The notes under the pieces are model-generated. The model was not told where the DNA came from. It ran no database searches and saw only the letters and a list, made by a program, of their open reading frames with translations. Of a stretch of 14,667 nt of DNA, positions 1 to 7,218 are shown piece by piece. The translations under genes and the position numbers were made by a program. The DNA is from Candidatus Omnitrophota bacterium (GTDB lineage Bacteria > Omnitrophota > Gorgyraeia > Gygaellales > Profunditerraquicolaceae): contig JAGOIJ010000029.1 of the NCBI GenBank assembly GCA_017995695.1, forward strand, positions 1 to 14,667. Reading direction: 5' to 3'. Every line of letters starts with the position of its first letter. The stretch's first letter is position 1.

Positions 1-1589
1 TTAGCAGGGATACCCATACCTGTATCTTCGACGCTAATCTTGTTACGGTTGTCATCCATCTCAGCGTAAATACGAATAGAGCCTTGCTCTTTGTTGAATT
101 TAATAGCATTATCAATAAGGTTGGTCATTACCTGTTCGATCTTGGCGCTATCCGCGCGCACAACGCATTCGCTAGATAGCTCGTTAACAATAGTTATCTT
201 TTTGTTTTTTAGTTGAGATTTAAATCCGGCGATAACCTTATCAGCCATCTGCTTAAGGCTGCATTGCTGGAGGGAAAGCGCAAACCCCTTTGATTCAAGG
301 CAGGACAGATCAAGTAAATCATTAATCAGCGTATTGAGACGCTCTGTATGCGTGCGAATGATTTCCAGGAAATGTCGACTGTTTTCTTTATCCTCAAGAG
401 CCCCTTCCAGCAACGTCTCGATGAACCCCTTAATAGAGGTAAGCGGGGTTTTCAGCTCATGCGACACATTAGCCACAAAATCGCGGCGCATGGTTTCAAG
501 ACGCCGGATTTCAGTGATATCATGGATCACTAGCAAGCACCCCTGAATAACGTTCTTTTCAAAAACCGGCGAGGCATCAATGCGAAATATCTTATGCACT
601 GGCCAGATCAAAGAGAGCTCGCGCGAGGCGACTTCACCGCTAGCTACTACCTGTTTAATAATCTCTGCGATATCGCTATTAGGAATAACTTCCAAAAAAA
701 GGCGGTTTCGAGCAGTTTCAGCATTGAGTGAAAAAATTATTGCGCCTTTCGGATTTATCGAAATAATGCGAGTAGTATTGTCTACCACAATAATACCCTC
801 GACCATGCTTTCCAAGATTGCTTTAAGGTGTTGATTCTGCACTTGCGCCTCTTGGATCTTGTGTTCGAGGGCTTGCGCCATGGCGTTGAGCGTCTGAGCA
901 AGCTGACCAAGCTCATCCTGCGAATCAACGAATATCGTGTGGGTAAAATCTCCTTGGGCAAATTTACCGGATGCATAGATAATCCTGCCCAAAGGTTTAA
1001 TAATACCCACGGCAAGCAATGAGCCAACCATAAACGCTAAGCCAAGCGCAAACATAAGGCTTATGATAATTGATTTTTTAACCTGCGACTGCATTGATTC
1101 AACAGTTGTCAAGGGAATAGCTAAACGGGCAACCCCTAAGACATTATCTTGAGCGCCAATCGGAACAGCAATATACAACATATCTTTGTTAAAGGTATCG
1201 GAGTAACGGATCTGCTCTCCTACAGCACCGGCTAATGCCTGCTTAACTTCAAGCCGTTGAGCATGATTTTCCATCGCCGCCACGCTCACAGAATCCTTAT
1301 CGGAATCAGCCAGCACTACGCCGCGCGCATTGATAATAGTAATACGCGCACGGATTTTCTGGCTTAATGTTTGGCTAAGCGCTTGCAAAACAAATGAGGC
1401 GTCTTTTGCAATCTCTGCTTGCGGGATGCGCTCTTCGATTAACCAGGCCTGGTTTATGAGAGAAGTTTTTAAATCGGCAAGTACGTTGCGCTCAAGGGTT
1501 CTATCCAAGAAGAATGCGATAAACCCAAAAGCTACAACAATAACCAGAAGATAAGAAACAATGATTTTGTTTCGGAAACTAATCTTCAT
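1..1589 (-). CDS. phoR: PhoR/PnpS-type membrane sensor histidine kinase (3' end cut off by window)
   Basis: Inner-membrane sensor kinase that should autophosphorylate and pass phosphate to the response regulator encoded just upstream. 529 residues are visible: TM1 about 9-28; an extracytoplasmic sensor region about 29-170; TM2 about 172-197; a HAMP linker about 198-250; a PAS domain about 251-360; HisKA with the phospho-acceptor His377 in FVANVSHELKTPLTSIKG; then HATPase_c with the N box (N490, N494 in NLIDNAIKF) and the G1 box DTGMGIPA at 522-529. The window ends before the G2 box. The ATG overlaps the regulator stop by 11 nt, so translation is probably coupled. The HisKA region reads like PhoR/PnpS, so phosphate sensing is likely, but no pst or phoU gene is visible to confirm it. 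ResE/VicK-like kinases share this architecture. Confidence 0.93.
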   Translation of the reverse strand, partial: MKISFRNKIIVSYLLVIVVAFGFIAFFLDRTLERNVLADLKTSLINQAWLIEERIPQAEIAKDASFVLQALSQTLSQKIRARITIINARGVVLADSDKDSVSVAAMENHAQRLEVKQALAGAVGEQIRYSDTFNKDMLYIAVPIGAQDNVLGVARLAIPLTTVESMQSQVKKSIIISLMFALGLAFMVGSLLAVGIIKPLGRIIYASGKFAQGDFTHTIFVDSQDELGQLAQTLNAMAQALEHKIQEAQVQNQHLKAILESMVEGIIVVDNTTRIISINPKGAIIFSLNAETARNRLFLEVIPNSDIAEIIKQVVASGEVASRELSLIWPVHKIFRIDASPVFEKNVIQGCLLVIHDITEIRRLETMRRDFVANVSHELKTPLTSIKGFIETLLEGALEDKENSRHFLEIIRTHTERLNTLINDLLDLSCLESKGFALSLQQCSLKQMADKVIAGFKSQLKNKKITIVNELSSECVVRADSAKIEQVMTNLIDNAIKFNKEQGSIRIYAEMDDNRNKISVEDTGMGIPA

Positions 1590-2274
1590 CGCGTTCAAAA
1601 CGATACCCGTAGTTTTTTACCGTAACAATACGCTTAGCAACACTCTTGAGTTTCTTACGTAATGTTGTAATATGCACATCAACGGTGCGGGTCTGGATTT
1701 CGATAGCGTTATCATACCCCCAAATACTATCAAGCAGGAAATCGCGTGACAACACTCTGCCCTTTGCCTGAACGAGAGTTTTTAAGAGCTCAAATTCTTT
1801 TGCGGTCAGCTCGACCGGTTTGCCCTTGACAAAAACAGCTATCTTGGCAAAATCAATAATCATTTCCCCAATAGTTATTTGATCATGCGCGGCATCTTCT
1901 TCCTTCATGCGACGCAGCACTGCTTTAATGCGCGCAATGAGCTCATTAGGGCTAAAAGGCTTCGTCATGTAATCATCAGCCCCCAACTCCAAACCCACAA
2001 TCTTATCCGTTTCCTGCGCCTTAGCAGTAAGCATAATAATTGGTACGTGAGAAGTCTTTTCTTCTTTTTTCAATGTCTTACAAACCTCAAGGCCATCAAT
2101 TTCAGGCAACATAAGATCGAGCACGATTAAATCCGGATGCTGACTGGCGGCTTTATCAAGGGCCTCTGCTCCATCATGGGCCGCGATGGTGCGAAAACCT
2201 TCCTTTTTTAAGTTATACTCTAGCATCTTGATGATGTCTTTTTCGTCATCAACAATCAGGATTTTTTTGTTCAT
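1579..2274 (-). CDS. phoB: PhoB-family (OmpR-class) response regulator
   Basis: DNA-binding partner of the downstream kinase. 231 residues. The N-terminal receiver domain (1-120) has the acidic pocket D9-D10, phospho-acceptor D53 in VLDLMLPEIDG, T83 and K105 (TKPF). The C-terminal winged-helix domain (about 130-226) contains the recognition-helix segment RTVDVHITTLRKKL and ends in the wing NYGYRF, as in OmpR/PhoB proteins. I chose the ATG at 2274, preceded by GGAAGGA at a suitable distance. An in-frame TTG at 2295 would add seven residues with no domain support. The gene overlaps the kinase gene by 11 nt. Assignment to phosphate control rests on similarity only; I saw no clear Pho box upstream. 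Confidence 0.93.
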   Translation of the reverse strand: MNKKILIVDDEKDIIKMLEYNLKKEGFRTIAAHDGAEALDKAASQHPDLIVLDLMLPEIDGLEVCKTLKKEEKTSHVPIIMLTAKAQETDKIVGLELGADDYMTKPFSPNELIARIKAVLRRMKEEDAAHDQITIGEMIIDFAKIAVFVKGKPVELTAKEFELLKTLVQAKGRVLSRDFLLDSIWGYDNAIEIQTRTVDVHITTLRKKLKSVAKRIVTVKNYGYRFERDED

Positions 2275-2363
2275 ACGGTGGATCCTTCCGCTCAAGAATT
2301 ATTAGGAGGGAGACTATCTATAACAAAAACTACATAGAAAGCGAGGAAGCTTACGGAAAGAAT

Positions 2364-2439
2364 TGGTGGAGCTGAGGAGGATTGAACTCCTGACCCCTTG
2401 CATGCCATGCAAGTGCTCTCCCAGCTGAGCTACAGCCCC
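2364..2439 (-). tRNA. tRNA-Ala (anticodon GGC)
   Basis: Complete cloverleaf on the minus strand. The acceptor GGGGCTG pairs with CAGCTCC (one G-U), the D arm is GTAGCTCAGCTGGGAGAGC, the anticodon stem CTTGC/GCAAG encloses loop ATGGCAT giving anticodon GGC (codon GCC), and the T arm AGGAGTTCAATCCTCCT is intact. The discriminator is A and the 3' CCA is encoded in the DNA (2364-2366). It lies about 60 nt from the predicted start of its promoter and about 90 nt upstream of the response regulator, in the same direction. Confidence 0.97.
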
Positions 2440-2492
2440 AAACTACACACTATAGACTATACAGACCCTTGGTTATTAAATTTAATTACTTG

Positions 2493-2521
2493 TTGACCTT
2501 TGCTATTTTAGAATATAAAAT
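2493..2521 (+). promoter_or_regulatory. Sigma70-type promoter for tRNA-Leu
   Basis: TTGACC (-35, 2493-2498), a 17-nt spacer and TAAAAT (-10, 2516-2521). Transcription should start near 2528, about 17 nt before tRNA-Leu. It overlaps the promoter on the opposite strand and forms a dyad with it. Confidence 0.8.
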
Positions 2522-2533
2522 AGGGGGCGTCAA
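2505..2533 (-). promoter_or_regulatory. Sigma70-type promoter for tRNA-Ala (and possibly the two-component genes)
   Basis: On the minus strand, TTGACG (-35, 2528-2533), a 17-nt spacer and TAAAAT (-10, 2505-2510). The predicted start is near 2498, giving a leader of about 60 nt before tRNA-Ala. No intrinsic terminator was seen between tRNA-Ala and the response regulator, so read-through into phoB-phoR is possible. Confidence 0.75.
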
Positions 2534-2544
2534 TTTATATTTAT

Positions 2545-2627
2545 GCCGAAGTGGTGGAATGGCATACACGTCGGTCTCAAAAACCGATGAGCGTAAGCTC
2601 GTAAGGGTTCAACTCCCTTCTTCGGCA
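2545..2627 (+). tRNA. tRNA-Leu (anticodon CAA)
   Basis: Class II tRNA on the plus strand. The acceptor GCCGAAG pairs with CTTCGGC, and the anticodon stem TCGGT/ACCGA encloses loop CTCAAAA giving anticodon CAA (codon UUG). A long variable arm contains the stem GAGC-GTAA-GCTC, and the T arm AGGGTTCAACTCCCT is intact. The discriminator is A. CCA is not encoded (next bases TTA), unlike the neighbouring tRNA-Ala. It is the only plus-strand gene I can support in the window. Confidence 0.97.
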
Positions 2628-2641
2628 TTAATTTTATCTAC

Positions 2642-2671
2642 GGCAAGCGTTAAAGGCTTGCCTTATTTTTT
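2642..2671 (+). terminator. Intrinsic terminator of tRNA-Leu
   Basis: A perfect 7-bp stem GGCAAGC/GCTTGCC with a 7-nt loop, followed by TTATTTTTT on the plus strand, 14 nt after tRNA-Leu. The T-run overlaps the last codons of the convergent SGNH hydrolase gene. The hairpin also sits just past that gene's stop, but without a T-run on the minus strand. Confidence 0.85.
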
Positions 2672-3319
2672 CGCGCTCTGAAGATGATGCGACAAATACG
2701 GCTGGATAACTGCGGACACCCGCTCAGCGATCAATTGATACCCTTCCTTATTCGGATGAAGAAATTCACTCTTAAGGCTTGGATTAGTAATAATGCCTTT
2801 TAAAAGCTCAGGGATAAACAACGCTCCCTCATCAGCAGCCAATTTTCTTAACGCGAAACGGTATTCCAGCATAAATAAACCGGCGCTGACATCAGCAACG
2901 GCAACTAAAGCCCCCTTGGCTTGAGCTAATTGAACCATCTTACGCAGGGTGTTGATTGTCGTTGATAGCGGGACATTTTCCAGAAAATCATTCCCACCAA
3001 ACTCAAGGATCACTAACGAAGGATTACGATCAAGCACATCGCTCTGGAAGCGCGCAAAGGCCTGTTCGGCAGTATCACCATCAATGCCTTGGTTTAAAAC
3101 CGGCCGGCCCAGAATTTTCGCTAAAGCAGCAGGATAATCCTCCCCGCGCTCAACGCCGTAGCCAAAGGTTATGCTATCGCCAAAACAAATAATTGTTGAG
3201 CCTTGAGCTTGTATATTCTTAATTGGGCGCTTTTCGCATCCAGCAAACAAAAGCATCAAAATAGTCAATGCGCAAAAATACCCGTAAAAACTTTTTTTAT
3301 AACCCGTGCTGTTTCTCAT
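2663..3319 (-). CDS. SGNH/GDSL-family hydrolase, predicted lipoprotein (TesA/arylesterase-like)
   Basis: 218-residue predicted lipoprotein esterase. A hydrophobic signal (about 11-27) ends in the lipobox LFAGC with Cys28, so the mature protein should be anchored to a membrane outside the cytoplasm. SGNH blocks are present: block I with nucleophile Ser49 in CFGDSITFGYG, Gly79 of the block II-like NQGIDG, block III GGND (Asn110), and block V with His188 in FLHPNKEGY. The acidic residue three before His188, usually Asp, is Glu185. The fold and order resemble TesA-type lysophospholipase/acyl-thioesterase; the substrate cannot be told. The ATG lies inside the end of rlmN (23-nt overlap), so translation is probably coupled. 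Last gene of the MFS-rlmN operon. Confidence 0.88.
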   Translation of the reverse strand: MRNSTGYKKSFYGYFCALTILMLLFAGCEKRPIKNIQAQGSTIICFGDSITFGYGVERGEDYPAALAKILGRPVLNQGIDGDTAEQAFARFQSDVLDRNPSLVILEFGGNDFLENVPLSTTINTLRKMVQLAQAKGALVAVADVSAGLFMLEYRFALRKLAADEGALFIPELLKGIITNPSLKSEFLHPNKEGYQLIAERVSAVIQPYLSHHLQSAKK

Positions 3320-4334
3320 ATCCTAACCTCAACTGCCCGCAGGCAGCATCAATATCCTTGCCGCGGGATCGGCGCAGCGTCACCACCACGCCATGTTTCT
3401 TAAGAAAATCCTGAAACGATAAAACCTCAAGTTTCGTCGGCGGCTGAAGACATAATTCCTTAACCGGATTGGCCACAATCAGATTGACCTTGGCTAACCC
3501 AATCTTAGCAACTATTGTACTTAACTTTTGAGCGTCTTTCAATGATGAATTTACTCCCCGGATCAGCGCATATTCAAAGGTTATCTGTCGATTAGTCTGC
3601 GCAACATAATCTCGACAGGCTTGCAAAAGCTCTAGTAAGGGGTATTTTTTGTTGATCGGCATTAATTGTGAGCGCGTTACCCCATCCGCAGCGTGCAATG
3701 AAACAGAAAGCTCGACTTGTAATTGCTCTGTTGCTAGTCGCCTTATCCCTGGGATCACCCCAGCCGTTGAAATCGTAATCTTTCGCGCGCCAATAGCAAG
3801 ACCCTCTTGAGTATTTATGATACGTATTGCCTTCAGCACTGCATCATAGTTATCAAATGGCTCACCGGTGCCCATAAAAACGATATGGGACAACCCGCCA
3901 CGAGAGGCACGCTTTAAGAATAAAACCTGATCAATAATCTCTGCGCAGGATAAATTTCTCTTAAATCCCTTAATCCCGCTTGCGCAAAAGGCGCAGGAAA
4001 ATTTACAACCGACTTGCGAAGAAACGCAACCGGTAACTCTGCCTTCAGCAGGAATCAAAGCCGCTTCAATGATATTACCGTCATAAAGACGAAAGAGGAA
4101 TTTTTCGGTGCCGTCAACAGACAACTGCTTGCTTGCCAGCGAACTGCTTTGTATGATGAAATTCTCCCGCAGCCTCTTTTGAACCAAAACAGATATATCA
4201 CTCATCTGAGAAAAATCAAGGATGCCTTTCTTATATATCCAGGAGAATAGTTGCGCAGCGTGGAACGCAGCGATATCCCACTGTTGCAATTGCTGCTTAA
4301 GTTCGGTGAGGCTAAGATTCTTTAAATCTTGCAT
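3297..4334 (-). CDS. rlmN: RlmN, dual-specificity 23S rRNA (A2503)/tRNA (A37) C2-methyltransferase
   Basis: Cytoplasmic radical-SAM enzyme that methylates C2 of A2503 in 23S rRNA and A37 of certain tRNAs. 345 residues, the usual length. The N-terminal accessory domain (about 1-95) includes the signature GTEKFLF. The radical-SAM cluster motif CX3CX2C is at C110, C114 and C117; GTGEPF at 155-160 is the SAM-binding glycine motif. The two redox/methyl-carrier cysteines are in place: C103 (in VTGCVSSQVGC) and C332 (in AACGQL). The start codon follows the MFS stop after 1 nt, and the end overlaps the lipoprotein gene, so this is a middle gene of a three-gene operon. I saw nothing unusual in the protein. 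Confidence 0.97.
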   Translation of the reverse strand: MQDLKNLSLTELKQQLQQWDIAAFHAAQLFSWIYKKGILDFSQMSDISVLVQKRLRENFIIQSSSLASKQLSVDGTEKFLFRLYDGNIIEAALIPAEGRVTGCVSSQVGCKFSCAFCASGIKGFKRNLSCAEIIDQVLFLKRASRGGLSHIVFMGTGEPFDNYDAVLKAIRIINTQEGLAIGARKITISTAGVIPGIRRLATEQLQVELSVSLHAADGVTRSQLMPINKKYPLLELLQACRDYVAQTNRQITFEYALIRGVNSSLKDAQKLSTIVAKIGLAKVNLIVANPVKELCLQPPTKLEVLSFQDFLKKHGVVVTLRRSRGKDIDAACGQLRLGYEKQHGL

Positions 4335-4335
4335 T

Positions 4336-5628
4336 TTATTCCTCGATAGCAGACCGCACGCCTATCATGCTGTACAAAAGTTCCCGACGGGAAATATGCT
4401 TAGCGCTTCTGACTTCTTTAATCTTCCCGGCAAACAAGAAAATCACGATAAAGCGCAATGCGCTTGAAAATAAAAATAAACTCAATAATTTATAGCCGAG
4501 GAATGTTGGCATTGCCGTAGCCAAATACCCGCCGCAGAGAGCGCCGATACACGTAGCCAAACCTGCGCAGGTATTAAAATAGGCAATGCAACGGGTACGT
4601 TTTTCGGGAGTAACTGCATCATACACAAAATTGTTTGAGCACAAAAGAAACCCTGACCAAGCAAATCCCCCCAGGATCTGCACCAAAAACAAGTAGAACG
4701 GATGTTGATTGATCAACCACCACAAAGGTAACGTAGCAATGAGCAGCGCGGTAAATTTAATAACTTTAAGGTTGCCGAACGCATCAGCGTGCCTGCCCCA
4801 CCGGGCAATACTAATAATATTCGCAGCGGTAACCGCCGTAACCAAGATAGTAAACGTCAAATAGGAAAAATTAAGATCGCGCAGCATAAATACCGAGAAA
4901 AAAGGAGCAGCCAGGTTTACGCAAAAATTAACACAGGAAACAAACAGCACAAAACGGCCAAAGTTAGAATCTTTCATCCGGCGGATAAAATCAACGAAGC
5001 TAAAATGAGCGCCCTCGGGATTCCGATAGGGCGGCTCATACATACGGGTAAGAAAATACCATGAAACAAAGCGGCACGCGCAGGCAACCGTAAAGATAAT
5101 AAAAAACCCCTGCAACACATTGCCCCGGAACCAATACAGGATTAAACCCGCAAGGAAAGAACAGATCACCACGAGGGTATTCAAGATCTTATTTCGCCAT
5201 CCAAAATAAACGCCGCGCTTCTTATAAGGGATATACTCTGACATCAAGGAAGACCATGCCGGCGTTGCAATAGCATGAAACGTAAGAAAGAGCGCGACGC
5301 AAACAATAACAAAAGGCACTACCTTGCTGGTTAACAGATGAGGCGCAAGAATAATGGGGATGCCCACACACGCTTGTAAAAATACGAATAGCGTAAAAAC
5401 TTTTTTGCGGCTTTTAAAATGCTGCGTCACAACCGGTGAATGCAACTGCCCAAGAGAAGCGGCAAAATTTGAAACCGCGCTTAACAAACCTATCTGCGCG
5501 CTGGTAGCCCGCAAGGCAAGCGCATAAGGCGCGATATAATCATTGGCAAAGCCGCTCATGCAGGAAGCAAAAACCCCATCCCACATTGAAACTATCAGAC
5601 TTTTGCGGATCTTATTCTGTTTATTCAT
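4336..5628 (-). CDS. Major facilitator superfamily (MFS) transporter
   Basis: Polytopic inner-membrane carrier of 430 residues with about 12 hydrophobic segments in two halves separated by a basic loop near the middle. The segment FKSRKKVF between helices 2 and 3 occupies the place of the MFS loop 2-3 motif. The substrate is not deducible. I chose ATG 5628 over an in-frame GTG at 5658, because the GTG lies beside the terminator T-run and upstream of a consensus -10 box that itself ends 7 nt before the ATG. The message is therefore probably leaderless, and no Shine-Dalgarno is present. First gene of MFS-rlmN-lipoprotein. Confidence 0.88.
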   Translation of the reverse strand: MNKQNKIRKSLIVSMWDGVFASCMSGFANDYIAPYALALRATSAQIGLLSAVSNFAASLGQLHSPVVTQHFKSRKKVFTLFVFLQACVGIPIILAPHLLTSKVVPFVIVCVALFLTFHAIATPAWSSLMSEYIPYKKRGVYFGWRNKILNTLVVICSFLAGLILYWFRGNVLQGFFIIFTVACACRFVSWYFLTRMYEPPYRNPEGAHFSFVDFIRRMKDSNFGRFVLFVSCVNFCVNLAAPFFSVFMLRDLNFSYLTFTILVTAVTAANIISIARWGRHADAFGNLKVIKFTALLIATLPLWWLINQHPFYLFLVQILGGFAWSGFLLCSNNFVYDAVTPEKRTRCIAYFNTCAGLATCIGALCGGYLATAMPTFLGYKLLSLFLFSSALRFIVIFLFAGKIKEVRSAKHISRRELLYSMIGVRSAIEE

Positions 5629-5635
5629 GGCGTGT

Positions 5636-5645
5636 ATTATAGCAT
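5636..5645 (-). promoter_or_regulatory. Extended -10 promoter of the MFS-rlmN-lipoprotein operon
   Basis: The minus strand reads ATGCTATAAT: a perfect TATAAT (5636-5641) with the upstream TG of an extended -10 element. No convincing -35 box, as is tolerated in extended -10 promoters. The expected start falls on or next to the ATG at 5628. Confidence 0.7.
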
Positions 5646-5677
5646 AAAAAAGAGGCACGCTGTATCGTGTGCCTCTT
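5646..5677 (-). terminator. Intrinsic terminator after the acyl-CoA ligase gene
   Basis: On the minus strand, AAGAGGCAC and GTGCCTCTT form a 9-bp stem (11 bp with an inner G-U and G-C pair) followed directly by TTTTTT. It starts 21 nt past the ligase stop and ends just before the next promoter, separating the two transcription units. Confidence 0.9.
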
Positions 5678-5698
5678 GTAGTTCAAGACAACTATTTC

Positions 5699-7216
5699 TT
5701 ATCGCGTTGAAGCAGTTACGCGCAATTTTTCCTTATCGACCTTTCCAATCCGATTCTTGGGGAGCTCGCTTTTAAACTCAAAATAATGCGGAATCTTAAA
5801 ATGAGCAAGGTGCTGTCGCAAAAACTGCCTTAGGTCATGCTCTTCCATCACTGAACCTTGCTTGAGCGCTATATACGCCTTCGGCACTTCACCGCGCAGA
5901 TTATGCGCAACTCCTACCACGGCAACCTCGGCAACATCAGGATGCTTATGGATAGCGGCTTCCACCTCCGGCTCAAACACAATCTCGCCGCCAACTTTGA
6001 TCATCTCTTTCTTGCGGCCGACGATATACAAGAACCCTTCCTGATCAATCTTTCCCAAATCGCCGCTATGGAACCAGCCATTACGAATGGTTTCACTCGT
6101 TAAGGGAGCGTCTTTAAAATATCCGTCGGTGACAACCCATCCTTTGACTACCACCTCTCCAACAACGCCAACAGGGACTTCTTTGTCGGCATCATCGAAC
6201 ACCTTAACATCGATTCCCGGAGCAGGTCTTCCTACGCTTTCAATTTTTGTTGCCCCCATCGGCAATACCGTGGTAGGGGCGTTGGTTTCAGTCAGGCCCC
6301 AGCCATTTAACAAATAGGCCTTTGGGCAAAACTGATGAAAACGACGCAAGGCATCAGGAGAGTTAGAAGCGCCAAAGGTTACGATCCAGCGCAGCGATGA
6401 CAGATCAAAGGTCTCAAATTCCTTAAGCTGCAAAAAAGCATAATACATCGACGGGACAATCCAAAAACACGACGCTTTATACTGCGAAACGAGTCTTAAA
6501 AACTCAAGCGGCACAAAACGCTCCATCAAGACAACGGTTAAGCCAAAAGTCAGGCAATTCTGGATATAAATCAACCCGCCGAGGTGCGAAAACGGCAAGG
6601 CGCATACCGTGACATCGCCTTCTTTAATATCATTGTTAACAAAGAATTTAATTGCCTCGGGTGGAGCACCCAGCTGAAGATAATTGACCAAAACCCCCTT
6701 GGGCTTGCCGGTCGTGCCAGAGGTATAAAAAATAATCGCGCAATCTTTTTCTTGGGCGACTTCGGAGGGGACAACAGAGCGCCCTCGGGCAAGAACCTCG
6801 CTAAAATTTAACGCGCCTTCCCCGGGATCCCCGCAATTAATAATTTCTTTCAGGGAACCGATAGCCCGCTTGAAAAATCCTGTGCTGGCATTCATCTTAA
6901 GCCGCATAATTAAAATCTTAGTTTCCGAATGCGACATACAGGACACAAGCTCATCTTCCGTAAGCATAAAATCAAGAGGCACAGCTGTGGCGCCGCAGCA
7001 CCAGACAGCCAGATAACTAATCACATACTCGGGGCTGGTCGGCAAATATAATGCCACCTTATCACCTTTGCCTATGCCCAATGAACGTAACCCATCAGCA
7101 AACTTAAAGACAGACTCTTTAAGTTGGGTGAATGTTATGGGCTGTTCGCGAAAGATAAATGCTGTTTGATTACCACGGTTTTGCGCGTTTTCCTCAAGAA
7201 GCTGTATCACATTCAT
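5699..7216 (-). CDS. AMP-forming acyl-CoA synthetase/ligase (ANL superfamily)
   Basis: Cytoplasmic enzyme activating a carboxylic acid to acyl-AMP and then, most likely, acyl-CoA. About 505 residues with the full ANL motif set (numbered from the first of two Met): the ATP-binding loop YTSGTTGKPKG at 165-175, the A5 motif GWGLTET at 306-312, SGDLG with Asp387 at 385-389, the hinge region GRKKEMIKVGG at 401-411 and catalytic Lys493 in RIGKVDK. The substrate is not readable; FadD-like or short/medium-chain ligases are options. The ALDH stop and a first ATG overlap as TAATG, but GGAGG at 7223-7227 lies 6 nt from the second ATG (7216), which I prefer. Followed by a terminator, so it is the last gene of its unit. 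With the preceding dehydrogenase it could convert an aldehyde to an acyl-CoA. Confidence 0.92.
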   Translation of the reverse strand: MNVIQLLEENAQNRGNQTAFIFREQPITFTQLKESVFKFADGLRSLGIGKGDKVALYLPTSPEYVISYLAVWCCGATAVPLDFMLTEDELVSCMSHSETKILIMRLKMNASTGFFKRAIGSLKEIINCGDPGEGALNFSEVLARGRSVVPSEVAQEKDCAIIFYTSGTTGKPKGVLVNYLQLGAPPEAIKFFVNNDIKEGDVTVCALPFSHLGGLIYIQNCLTFGLTVVLMERFVPLEFLRLVSQYKASCFWIVPSMYYAFLQLKEFETFDLSSLRWIVTFGASNSPDALRRFHQFCPKAYLLNGWGLTETNAPTTVLPMGATKIESVGRPAPGIDVKVFDDADKEVPVGVVGEVVVKGWVVTDGYFKDAPLTSETIRNGWFHSGDLGKIDQEGFLYIVGRKKEMIKVGGEIVFEPEVEAAIHKHPDVAEVAVVGVAHNLRGEVPKAYIALKQGSVMEEHDLRQFLRQHLAHFKIPHYFEFKSELPKNRIGKVDKEKLRVTASTR

Positions 7217-7218
7217 CA

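Noticed and set aside
334..1027. Several small ORFs on both strands in the first kilobase
   Set aside because: All lie inside the continuous sensor-kinase frame, which carries HAMP, PAS, HisKA and HATPase motifs.
2280..2360. Possible Pho box or extended -10 (TGTTATAGAT) before the response regulator
   Set aside because: No repeated CTGTCAT-like units and no -35 box; the single weak -10 is not enough to call.
2469..2681. 70-residue plus-strand ORF
   Set aside because: It runs through tRNA-Leu, its promoter and its terminator; the RNA features explain the sequence.
5629..5658. Upstream in-frame GTG start for the MFS gene
   Set aside because: It lies beside the terminator T-run and upstream of a consensus -10 box; ATG 5628 fits the promoter and the usual MFS N-terminus.
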